This document shows, in pieces, positions 17,809 through 25,840 of a DNA stretch of 64,000 nt. The position numbers were made by a program, and so were the translations under genes. Where the stretch lies: positions 1 to 64,000 of the forward strand of contig NZ_SNXC01000013.1 in the NCBI RefSeq assembly GCF_004362145.1. Reading direction: 5' to 3'. Within the stretch, counting starts at the first letter, position 1; the number at the start of each line of letters is the position of its first letter. The notes under the pieces are model-generated. The model was not told the origin of the DNA and searched no databases. It was given only the letters and a program-made list of their open reading frames with translations. This stretch comes from Marinomonas balearica (lineage in GTDB: Bacteria > Pseudomonadota > Gammaproteobacteria > Pseudomonadales > Marinomonadaceae).

Positions 17809-18216
17809 ATGTCGGAACTGGCTGTAGAAGCAAATGTACAAATAATGGTGGAACTTGATAAGGGACAGCTGAATCCGCCTTTATTAGGTAAGCTGCCTGT
17901 GGCATCTAACAAACTTAAGTCTAAAAATGCTATCGCGTTTGAAAGTGATGTGAAGGAGTTCCTGGATAAGAAGTTGATAGGTGCGAAATATACGAATGGT
18001 ACGTTTCTAAATGGGGCGATTATATCATATAGTATAGAGGCTCTCCCCCTTTCAAAAACCCTTAAAAAGGGAAATGAGTTTGCTGTGTTAGCAGGGAAAA
18101 TAGTTTGTGAAGTGGACGTTATGCCGGCGATATACCCAAATGTGGGGGCTGACAAACACGTACCGGAGAGGGCTACCATAACCCTGACACCGACACAAAC
18201 GAAACTCAAATCCTGA
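17809..18216 (+). CDS. Hypothetical eCIS-associated protein (135 aa)
   Basis: No family recognised. The protein starts MSELAVEANVQIMVELDKGQ after an AAGGAAAG site and is rich in beta-forming residues, with no signal peptide or TM segment. It stands 157 nt before another unknown gene and just upstream of the sheath gene on the same strand. It could be a structural or cargo-adaptor protein. The opposite-strand frame over the same bases is taken as a shadow because it lacks a ribosome site. Confidence 0.55.
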   Translation: MSELAVEANVQIMVELDKGQLNPPLLGKLPVASNKLKSKNAIAFESDVKEFLDKKLIGAKYTNGTFLNGAIISYSIEALPLSKTLKKGNEFAVLAGKIVCEVDVMPAIYPNVGADKHVPERATITLTPTQTKLKS

Positions 18217-18373
18217 CAGTGTCAACGATGGGGGGCGGATGTAGGGCTCTACCATATGGACACGACCGATCCGTATAAATTAAACAATCAACGTTATTTG
18301 TCTCATCACTTTTTGAGTTTACTACCTAAGAAAGGACTTAATCGATTCTTAATCCATTTAAAAGGAGAAATTA

Positions 18374-19066
18374 ATGAGCGTGACTATCACGATAAACTCT
18401 GCCATTTATGGTGGCAATGATGAGCTCTGCTTAGCGCGAGACGTGACCCAATCGGTGCAAGCAAGAATTAAAAGTGGTGACACTCAAGTCACCTTTGATA
18501 ATACGAGTTTTGGTGACCCTGCTAGGCGTTCAGGCAAGGGCTTTGCGGTCGTGGCGACGATTGATGAGGCGCAATACGTTTATGCGGGTAAAGAAGGGGA
18601 TACCATCGATTTCTCAAAATTCCCAGTTAATCATGAGGGGCCGGGTAATCTTAGAGTGTCTGAGATGAAGGTAATATATGATAGTTCTAATTCCTTGTTC
18701 ACAGAGTGTTCTATAGCTTTGGAAAATTTGGCTGCAGAGGATTATCCTAATAATACCTACCCTAGTAGTTGGGTCTGGTTAGATTTTTATTTGGTGGCTT
18801 CGAATACGCCGATACAACGTGCAACGGCTTTTACACGGGTGGGCGAGCTGCCAGTCTCGATTACTTTCCCTATAGGATATAAGGAAAATCAAAATTTTCA
18901 TTTAACCGGTTATGAACATGATGACATGGTGAAGTTCTTAAGGCGAGTACCGCGCTTGGTGGAGCCGGGTGACTATTACCTTTATGCCCAAGTGCGTAAT
19001 GAAAAGGGCACACTGAATACCTCAGTTGGCTGCTTTTCGGCATCGGCTTTCAGTTATTCGGCTTAG
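18374..19066 (+). CDS. Hypothetical beta-rich protein upstream of the sheath gene (230 aa)
   Basis: No family recognised. It begins MSVTITINSAIYGGNDELCL, after an AGGAG site 6-9 nt upstream. It looks like a beta-sandwich protein without signal peptide or membrane segment (motifs SSWVWLDFYLVA, GDYYLYAQVRNEKG). It is followed by a 395-nt gap before the sheath gene. The position suggests a surface, collar or cargo role, but nothing in the sequence proves it. Confidence 0.55.
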   Translation: MSVTITINSAIYGGNDELCLARDVTQSVQARIKSGDTQVTFDNTSFGDPARRSGKGFAVVATIDEAQYVYAGKEGDTIDFSKFPVNHEGPGNLRVSEMKVIYDSSNSLFTECSIALENLAAEDYPNNTYPSSWVWLDFYLVASNTPIQRATAFTRVGELPVSITFPIGYKENQNFHLTGYEHDDMVKFLRRVPRLVEPGDYYLYAQVRNEKGTLNTSVGCFSASAFSYSA

Positions 19067-19461
19067 TTTTTGTCTTACTTTTTTCCCTTACTACTTACTT
19101 TTTATCTCTCACTCCTTACCTCCAATGAGATAGTTTAACGAAGTGATAGGAAAGATAATCACGTATTCTTTTCACAAAGTCTTAGGCTGCAACGTCTTAG
19201 TGGCATAAGCGATATTTAATCTGGTTGGTTCATGGGACTGACCTGGCGGAGCCGTTGTAGAAGGCGATGTCAATCGGTTTCAGGTGATCTAGCACCGTCT
19301 AATCCTTCTCATTTCACATCATATTTTATTCTTTAGCAGGACTGCCAACGGGCACATATCTTCATTTGAAGCCATGACATTCTGTCTGTTTAGAAACTAA
19401 AAACTGAACATTGAAATTTGAGCGGTTACACATTTCATTTTATTAACAATAGGTATTAAAA
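19067..19461. other. Intergenic region before the sheath gene
   Basis: No gene is visible in these 395 bases. The gap is long compared with those inside the particle operon, so a promoter for the sheath-to-baseplate genes probably lies here. The last 80 bases are AT-rich, but I cannot assign convincing -35 and -10 boxes or a sigma-factor-specific motif. Confidence 0.4.
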
Positions 19462-20895
19462 ATGGCGCAATACAAAACCCCCAATGTTTATATGCGAGAA
19501 GAGTCAGTATTACCGACCTCGGCAGCCGAAGTGGCGACGTCTATTCCCGCGTTTATTGGTTACACCCAAATCACTACAGATAAAAAAGATGAAACAAAAA
19601 GCATTATTAATAAGCCTTACCGTATTACTACCTTAGCGGAATATGAGGAGATTTTTGGTGATCTGTATTATGAATCACTGCTAGTCGAGAACAAGGTTAG
19701 CACTGTTGTTGGTGAGCCTGATGAATACTTTATTAGTGATGCCAATAGTAATGCTTTGCCGAGCTTCTTTTTGTATCAGTCTATACAGCATTATTTCGCT
19801 AACGGTGGCGGTGCCTGCTGGGTCGTAAGTTGTGGTGGTTATGAAACATCTACTACCGCAACTGATGGCTCTGTTACTTTTACACCTACAGTCATCGAGA
19901 AAGGTGATTTAGAAGATGGTTTAGCAGCCATCGCTCAAATTGATGAAGTGACCTTATTTGTGATTCCAGAAGCGGTAACATTAACTGCGGTGGAGCATTA
20001 TGGTATACACACGACCGCGTTACAGCAAGCGAGTGATTTGAAAGATCGTTTTGCCTTGATTGATGTGCAGCAAGGCAGTTTGTTGGAGCCAAACCAGGCG
20101 GGTGATGCGCTTGCTATGCGCAGTAACGTGGTCGGTGACCTCAAGTATGGTGCCTCATATTACCCTTATCTACGCACTGCTATTGCCCGCAGTTATGATG
20201 AATCAACGACTATGGTCAATGATGGTGCAGGTAACCTTGTTTCCTTAGCGAGTCTTAAAGCGTCGAATACAGCCACCTATAATAGCGTCAAAGGGGTATT
20301 GCGTAGCAACTATTTGATCCTACCTCCTTGTGCTGCGGTAGCGGGTTGTATTGCTTCTGTCGATGGTTCGCGGGGTGTATGGAAAGCCCCAGCGAATGTG
20401 GCATTAAAACAAGTGCTTGAACCTATGATCAAAATTGATGATAGCCAGCAAGAGCCGCTTAACGTTGATGCCACGGCGGGTAAGTCCATCAATGCAATTC
20501 GTGCTTTTACAGGTAAAGGTAACCTGATCTGGGGGGCGCGTACCTTAGCGGGTAACGACCTTGAATGGCGTTATATTAACGTGCGTCGCTTATTCAATAT
20601 GGTTGAAGAAACCTTGATGAAGGCCACCGCCTTTGCTGTTTTTGAGCCAAATACGCCCATTACCTGGTTAAAGCTTAAATCCATGACAGAAAACTACCTG
20701 CGTAGTTTATGGCAGCAGGGTGCATTAACTGGCGCTTCTGAATCCGAGGCCTTCTTCGTCAATGTAGGTTTGGGCGAAAGTATGACCCAGCAAGATATTT
20801 TGGAAGGTTTGATGAAGATCAAAATTGGTATTTCGCCTTCACGTCCTGCCGAGTTCATTGAACTGACGTTCCAGCATAAATCTCAAGACGGTTAA
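19462..20895 (+). CDS. eCIS contractile tail sheath protein (Afp2/3/4-like)
   Basis: The 477-residue protein starts MAQYKTPNVYMREESVLPTS, with AEVATSIPAFIGYTQ following, typical of the N-terminal sheath domain. The conserved C-terminal domain is NLIWGARTLAGNDLEWRYIN through VEETLMKATAFAVFEPN to the terminal RPAEFIELTFQHK strand that links neighbouring subunits. It polymerises around the tube and contracts to drive injection. Only one sheath gene is present here, whereas Afp has three. It is followed 83 nt later by the tube gene. Confidence 0.95.
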   Translation: MAQYKTPNVYMREESVLPTSAAEVATSIPAFIGYTQITTDKKDETKSIINKPYRITTLAEYEEIFGDLYYESLLVENKVSTVVGEPDEYFISDANSNALPSFFLYQSIQHYFANGGGACWVVSCGGYETSTTATDGSVTFTPTVIEKGDLEDGLAAIAQIDEVTLFVIPEAVTLTAVEHYGIHTTALQQASDLKDRFALIDVQQGSLLEPNQAGDALAMRSNVVGDLKYGASYYPYLRTAIARSYDESTTMVNDGAGNLVSLASLKASNTATYNSVKGVLRSNYLILPPCAAVAGCIASVDGSRGVWKAPANVALKQVLEPMIKIDDSQQEPLNVDATAGKSINAIRAFTGKGNLIWGARTLAGNDLEWRYINVRRLFNMVEETLMKATAFAVFEPNTPITWLKLKSMTENYLRSLWQQGALTGASESEAFFVNVGLGESMTQQDILEGLMKIKIGISPSRPAEFIELTFQHKSQDG

Positions 20896-20978
20896 TTTTT
20901 AGATCCTACCCCATGCACCTCTATGAACAGGAGGTGCTCTTTAGTGACTTATTTTTTATATAATTTTGGAGTTTTTAT

Positions 20979-21425
20979 ATGGCTGATTCAGCTCAGACGA
21001 TTGCAGATACGTATCCTATTCCGGTTTACCGATTTATTGTGGATTTTGGAGAAGAGAGTATTCCTTTTACAGAAGTCTCAGGTTTGGATGTCGGTGTTGA
21101 AACCATCACCTATAAAGATGGTAAAGGTAAGAAGCACATGCCTGGTCAACCAACCGATGTGAATATAACGATGAAGCGTGGCTTGGTGCGTAAAGGCAGT
21201 CAGTTTTATGACTGGATTGCTTCTATTAGCCTAAACATGGTGGATAAACGTGATTTAAGTGTCTCCCTTACCGATGAAACCGGTGATACCTTGTTGGTGA
21301 CATGGAACATTATTAATGCGTTTCCGAAAAAGTTGACGGCACCGAGTATCAATGGTGGTTCGAATGAAGCCAGTGTTGAGTCTCTTGAGCTAATGGCTGA
21401 CGATGTGAAAGTCGTTTTTCATTAA
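20979..21425 (+). CDS. eCIS inner tube protein (gp19-like)
   Basis: The 148-residue protein has the usual tube length (Afp1/Afp5 about 150) and the family pattern. PIPVYRFIVDFGEESIPFTE is followed by VSGLDVGVETITYKDGKGKK, then MKRGLVRKGSQFYDWI and a final VESLELMADDVKVVF. It forms the hexameric rings of the inner tube through which cargo passes. It is the main tube candidate because, unlike its neighbour, it has no extra tail. Confidence 0.95.
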   Translation: MADSAQTIADTYPIPVYRFIVDFGEESIPFTEVSGLDVGVETITYKDGKGKKHMPGQPTDVNITMKRGLVRKGSQFYDWIASISLNMVDKRDLSVSLTDETGDTLLVTWNIINAFPKKLTAPSINGGSNEASVESLELMADDVKVVFH

Positions 21426-21511
21426 TAAAAGGTAGACTAAGTTTTTAGACTACAAGCCGCTTTGATCTTATTCGAAGCGGCTATCTTAGAGTGTTATGTT
21501 TGAGGGATCAC

Positions 21512-22174
21512 ATGAGTACCAGTAATGATTACCCCATCGTGGGTTACCGCTTTATGGTAGTGATTTTTTCCACCGGTGTACCTAACCCTATTGATATTCG
21601 ATTTAAAGAAGTCAGTGGCTTAAAAATGTCACGTACCATTAGCCGGGAAGGTCAAATGACCACATTAGCATCTGAGTTACCTCAGCAAACCTTAACCTTA
21701 AAACGAGGTGTGATGTTAAATGCGAGCCCGTTAGTCATTAGTCAACTTGTGCAAAGTGGCGTGTGGGGCACGCGTATGTTAAGTAAAGATTTGTTGGTTT
21801 CTGTGCTGGATGAGCAAGATACACCGATTAACAGCTGGATGATTAATAATGCTTATTTGAGTAGTTGGAGCTGGGACGGTGTGAATGGGGATGCGAAGGA
21901 TGTCTTGATTGAAACCATGGAGTTTAGTTATAGCAGCCTCATTTATATGCCAGTTGACAAGCCTGCCTTTGTTGATGACCTGGCTGCCAAGGCATCAAAA
22001 GCGGTGAAAACGGTTAAAGAGACAGTCGTAAGTAAGGTCAAGGAGGGGGTTGAGGTCATAGAGGATGAAGTAGATGAGGTCATTGATGAAGTTAGTGATG
22101 TGATTGAGGAAGTTAGTGATGTGATTGAGGAAGAAATAGAGGGTGCGGTGGAAGGTGCATCGATTCCGCGGTAG
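21512..22174 (+). CDS. Second tube-type protein with long acidic C-terminal tail (Afp5-position)
   Basis: Residues 1-150 are gp19-like (YPIVGYRFMVVIFSTGVPNP, LKRGVMLNASPLVISQLVQS). They are followed by about 65 highly charged residues with repeated EVSDVIEE units. The ATG at 21512 is chosen for GAGGGA 4 nt upstream and the family start. Located after the main tube gene and before the Afp6- and Afp7-like genes, it fits the tube-initiation ring contacting the spike. The tail is absent from standard tube proteins and may contact the lumen or baseplate. Confidence 0.85.
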   Translation: MSTSNDYPIVGYRFMVVIFSTGVPNPIDIRFKEVSGLKMSRTISREGQMTTLASELPQQTLTLKRGVMLNASPLVISQLVQSGVWGTRMLSKDLLVSVLDEQDTPINSWMINNAYLSSWSWDGVNGDAKDVLIETMEFSYSSLIYMPVDKPAFVDDLAAKASKAVKTVKETVVSKVKEGVEVIEDEVDEVIDEVSDVIEEVSDVIEEEIEGAVEGASIPR

Positions 22175-22270
22175 AAGATACTAAAAAATAATTAAGTAAA
22201 AAAGCCTGTTACCGGACCTCTTTGCAACTAACCAAGGCTTTTAATTGAAGGAATGAGAAGGAGGTCACTG

Positions 22271-22537
22271 ATGAGTGATGACGCTGAAACTCGTGTCGAA
22301 GTGAATGCAAAACTTACCACAAAGGATGAAGTGCAAGGTGATGAGCAGAATAAAAAGACAGAGAATTTGGATAGTGGAGCCAAGCTTGAAAGTGCTATGC
22401 AAAGAATTACTCAGTTAGAAAGTGAGTTGAAAAGTGTGAATACTGAGATGGATTGTAAAATTCACGGCGAATTTGATGCCATACGACGTTATGTAGATCG
22501 TGCCATTGAGCACGACCGCTTGAAAAAGAGGCCCTAA
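22271..22537 (+). CDS. Small coiled-coil protein in the Afp6 position
   Basis: The 88-residue hydrophilic protein has a disordered first half and a coiled second half (QRITQLESELKSVNTEMDCK, ending YVDRAIEHDRLKKRP). AAGGAGGT ends 4-6 nt before the ATG at 22271. It sits exactly between the second tube gene and the Afp7-like adaptor, 2 nt from the latter, where Afp and PVC carry a small gene. Homology to Afp6 cannot be shown at this length; position is the argument. Confidence 0.6.
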   Translation: MSDDAETRVEVNAKLTTKDEVQGDEQNKKTENLDSGAKLESAMQRITQLESELKSVNTEMDCKIHGEFDAIRRYVDRAIEHDRLKKRP

Positions 22538-22539
22538 CT

Positions 22540-23277
22540 ATGTCCTTTGTGAATGACCCGACCCGATTATTATCCCCCCGAGTGAAGATCACATCCTACG
22601 ATGACAAGGTCTGCACTCGCGCTCATGAAATAGGGAGCGTGGAAGTGCCTTATGATATGAAATCATTAAAAAGTACTTATTCACACTGCGTAAAACAACT
22701 AAAAACGTCAAATGGGAGTGGATCGATAGTAAAGTTCAATTATTCTGAGCCGTCCCAAATGAACATAAAACTGTTATTAGATGATACGACTTACTCTAAT
22801 GAAGCTGCCTTTGCTTTGCCCGCTAATCTTATCCCCGATAGCGTGGATAGCATCATAAAAAAGCTGTTAGTCATGTTTGCTATCGATGGCGAGCTGCATA
22901 GCCCACGCTTCATTCGTGTTACCCCATTGCAAATGCCCATGGTCAAAGGTCCTCATACGGGGTTTAGTGGTTTTCTCTCTAGCATGGAAATTAGCAACGA
23001 TATAGTTGACTCTCGAGGTAACCGTATTAAAGCAACGGTTGATTTGAAGTTCATGGAGTGCAAAAGCGCTTCACAATCTGATAAACAAATTAGCTACTCA
23101 TCACCGGATTTAACCCATATTTATCAGACTTTTGGTGGCGACAAATTGGTGAATAAAGTCAATAAAACCTATGGTGAGCCGGATTATGTGCATTCGGTCG
23201 CCGAAGCGAACGGGCTAAATACGGTGCGTCATCTTAAAGTGGGTGGCTCAGTAGAATTCCCTCCTTTAGATAGGTAA
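22540..23277 (+). CDS. CIS tube/spike adaptor protein (Afp7-like)
   Basis: This 245-residue protein fits the CIS tube-adaptor family. The N-terminal region (to about 190) includes IVKFNYSEPSQMNIKLLLDD, SIIKKLLVMFAIDGELHSPR and MVKGPHTGFSGFLSSMEI. The C-terminal 40 residues (YGEPDYVHSVAEANGLNTVR, HLKVGGSVEFP) look LysM-like. In Afp it joins the tube to the spike hub. It is followed 35 nt later by the VgrG-like spike gene. Confidence 0.85.
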   Translation: MSFVNDPTRLLSPRVKITSYDDKVCTRAHEIGSVEVPYDMKSLKSTYSHCVKQLKTSNGSGSIVKFNYSEPSQMNIKLLLDDTTYSNEAAFALPANLIPDSVDSIIKKLLVMFAIDGELHSPRFIRVTPLQMPMVKGPHTGFSGFLSSMEISNDIVDSRGNRIKATVDLKFMECKSASQSDKQISYSSPDLTHIYQTFGGDKLVNKVNKTYGEPDYVHSVAEANGLNTVRHLKVGGSVEFPPLDR

Positions 23278-23312
23278 TCGCTGTTTAACCTGCATGAAAC
23301 AAGGAGACCATA

Positions 23313-25073
23313 ATGGCGAGATTGAAACTGAAGGTAGGGGAGAGGGAGACGCCTGAGCACGAAGCAAAGAGGGTGATCCTTGAGCACGAAGTGCATCACT
23401 TTGAATGCGCCTACCAGATAAATGAAATCCCTTATTTAACCATTGCCATTCGCGACGGTGACAGTGCAAAAGAAAGTTTTGCGATGTCCGATTCGGATGA
23501 TTTTTCTCCCGGAGAAACGATCACTTTATATGCGGGTGTTGATGATACTAAAAATTTAATTTTTTCAGGTTTAGTGATAGAAACCCAAGTGGTCATTAAT
23601 AAGGGTAATACCCTATTAATCGTTGTGGCTAAAGGAGAGGCGGTAAAATTACTTGAGCGGCCCGTAAATTTCATTAGTAGCACCGAAATAGACGATGGCA
23701 AGCTTATTAAAGACGTGGCAGACTTAGGTAGTCAATATGCTTTTAACGATATCGTCGACCTTAATAAAAATGAAATTACACACCCGCAATTTGCGGCATT
23801 TCAGCAAACCCCTTGGCAAATTATCTTTGCCAGAATGATAGAAAATGGTGCGGTTTTTTGCCCGACCCCAGAAGGAGACAGTCTGATCAACCTAGCCACT
23901 TTGAAATTTAATTCAGAGCCCGAGCCCGAGCCGTTCGCTCTGCGCGAAGTGATAGATTGCCAAATGCAATTTGATGCCCAGTCTAGAGTAGAACTGATTT
24001 CTAGTCATTTTTTAGATATGTCAAAGTCTATAGAGGCAGAAGATATAAAGGCAGAAGATAATGTCAAGGCAGAAGATAATGTCAAGGCAGAAGATAATGT
24101 CAAGGCAGAAGATAATGTCAAGGCAGTTTCGAATGCAAACCTAAAAGCTTGGGCAAAATCAGACTCGTTATACAGTCACAAGGCTCTTAGTCTTTCGATG
24201 GCAGCACCCCTTAGTAAGAAGCAGATAAAAGCCAGAGCCAACGCCGAAGCTAACTTTCGTTTGCTTGATCAAAGCCAAGGTTGGTTGACGTTATCTTCCG
24301 TACAAAGTATGAAGAAGGTGGCTGATTTAAAATTGTTGAGCTCACTCAAGGTGAAGGGCGTCGGGACAAAATTTGCTGATAAAAACCTTGTGACCGGGAT
24401 ACGGCATCGTTTTACCAGCTCGAATTGGTTTATTGATATCGAGTTTGGCTTGCCCCTAGCTAAGACCCTATACAATGACAATGCAAGCGTGCCAAAAATG
24501 CCTGCGACTATGGCAAAAGTCGCTAAATTAAAAAAGAACGAAAAGTTACCTCATACCTTGTCAGTGATTATCCCCGCTATTGATAGGAAAAATACATTGA
24601 ATGCACGACTAGTAACGCCTTTTGCAGGAGAAAAGGAAGGATTCTTTTTCCCACCTGATAAAGGTGCAGAAGTCATGGTGACGTTTCTTGACGGTAACCC
24701 GTCTTACCCCATGATCATGGGAGCTTGTCATAATAAGGTTAATAAACCCCCTTTTGATTATGGAGAAACGAACCTTAAACGTGGTTTATTTGTCAAGGTG
24801 GATGACAAGCAAATGTCGCTGATTGCAGATACGACAAAGGGTGAAGAAAGCCTTCAATTGAAGGCGTTAGGTGAGACCTATTCGCTTAACGCATCTGCCA
24901 AGGGGATTATTGTAAAAAGTAAAGACAAAGACAAAGACAAAGACATGCTTACTCTTGCTGAAGGCAGTGTGTTGTTAGGAAAAGAAACCGTTTTGAAAGC
25001 GGAGGAAGACTTAGCGATTATAGCCAAAGACGGTAATGTCACTATCACAGCGAAGTTAACGGAGATTAAATAA
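23313..25073 (+). CDS. VgrG-like spike / hub protein (Afp8-like)
   Basis: The 586-residue protein starts with the gp27-like hub region (about 1-400: VHHFECAYQINEIPYLTIAI; WQIIFARMIENGAVFCPTPE). It then has a gp5-type OB-fold (about 430-475: PFAGEKEGFFFPPDKGAEVM; PSYPMIMGACHNKVN) and a beta-prism C-terminus (to the end). It punctures the target membrane. Two in-frame tandem repeats, AEDNVK (about 240-270) and KD (about 536-545), are unusual insertions. Its stop codon overlaps the gp25 start by 1 nt. Confidence 0.9.
   Translation: MARLKLKVGERETPEHEAKRVILEHEVHHFECAYQINEIPYLTIAIRDGDSAKESFAMSDSDDFSPGETITLYAGVDDTKNLIFSGLVIETQVVINKGNTLLIVVAKGEAVKLLERPVNFISSTEIDDGKLIKDVADLGSQYAFNDIVDLNKNEITHPQFAAFQQTPWQIIFARMIENGAVFCPTPEGDSLINLATLKFNSEPEPEPFALREVIDCQMQFDAQSRVELISSHFLDMSKSIEAEDIKAEDNVKAEDNVKAEDNVKAEDNVKAVSNANLKAWAKSDSLYSHKALSLSMAAPLSKKQIKARANAEANFRLLDQSQGWLTLSSVQSMKKVADLKLLSSLKVKGVGTKFADKNLVTGIRHRFTSSNWFIDIEFGLPLAKTLYNDNASVPKMPATMAKVAKLKKNEKLPHTLSVIIPAIDRKNTLNARLVTPFAGEKEGFFFPPDKGAEVMVTFLDGNPSYPMIMGACHNKVNKPPFDYGETNLKRGLFVKVDDKQMSLIADTTKGEESLQLKALGETYSLNASAKGIIVKSKDKDKDKDMLTLAEGSVLLGKETVLKAEEDLAIIAKDGNVTITAKLTEIK
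24034..24126 (+). repeat. 18-bp in-frame tandem repeat inside the spike gene
   Basis: Four identical units of GGCAGAAGATAATGTCAA (AEDNVK), preceded by one shorter variant (AEDIK), expand a loop in the hub region. The near-identical units indicate recent slippage. Length changes keep the frame. Confidence 0.85.
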
Positions 25074-25477
25074 TGGCAGCAAAAGAAGTGGTGGGTCTAG
25101 GGTGGAAGTTCCCGCCCCAGTTTACAAATTTAAAACTCGGCCCAGAAATGACGGATGATACTGAGTTATTACAGCAAGCTGTGTATATCCTGCTTAATAC
25201 TCTAGTGGGTGAGCGGGCGATGAACCCCACATTGGGCAGCGGTTTGGCTAGCTTTGTTTTTGGCGAGGCAACACCCTTAATGTTAACGGAATTAAAAGAG
25301 GAAATTGCCTCTTCTATTTTGGAATTCGAGCCGAGAATCAGACTTGATGATATTGAGTATGATCTAAGTGATTTATATGACGGCCTGATCAATATTTCAT
25401 TGGTCTATACAGTAAAACAAACCAATGCCCGTAATAATATGGTGTACCCCTTCTATTTGGCTGAAAAGTCGATTTAA
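25073..25477 (+). CDS. Baseplate wedge protein, gp25-like (Afp9-like)
   Basis: The 134-residue protein matches the gp25/GpW lysozyme-like baseplate family, with WKFPPQFTNLKLGPEMTDDT, LLNTLVGERAMNPTLGSGL and EFEPRIRLDDIEYD. It nucleates sheath assembly at the baseplate. The ATG overlaps the spike stop codon (TAATG), indicating translational coupling. Confidence 0.9.
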   Translation: MAAKEVVGLGWKFPPQFTNLKLGPEMTDDTELLQQAVYILLNTLVGERAMNPTLGSGLASFVFGEATPLMLTELKEEIASSILEFEPRIRLDDIEYDLSDLYDGLINISLVYTVKQTNARNNMVYPFYLAEKSI

Positions 25478-25840
25478 GACCTTTGTACAACTGCTGTGCC
25501 CGTCAATACAGTGTTTAAAATAGGCTCACAATACTCATTTATTACTTATAAACTCTGCTTTTTCGTCTATTTTTTCCTCGTCTTGGCTTTGCTCGCGACT
25601 TTGTAAAAAGGTCTCAATTTAACCGTCAAAAATTTAAAACAATGCTCTAAGCCTTTTTTAAAGAACTACGACTTTTCTTTACCCACTCCTTGAAAGTAAA
25701 CGTTAAAAGCAGCGCCACCTCTTTACTCAATTATGCGACCTATTTGGTGATGCCTATCGATTGTGATGGGAGGGCAATCGGCCAGTTTAGCAATTCATTA
25801 ACACCCTATCAAAGTAAGTGGCATCTATCAGGAACCTATT
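25478..25840. other. Intergenic region between gp25 and baseplate J genes
   Basis: The 363 bases hold no credible gene. In Afp and PVC a PAAR-like tip gene (afp10) lies at this point; none of the frames here shows a PAAR pattern. Some short frames (for example from 25690) are shadow-like and run into the next gene. Confidence 0.5.

Noticed and set aside
17790-18209. Minus-strand 139-codon frame opposite the 17809 gene
   Set aside because: The plus-strand frame has an AAGGAAAG ribosome site and matches the direction of neighbouring genes; the minus frame has neither.
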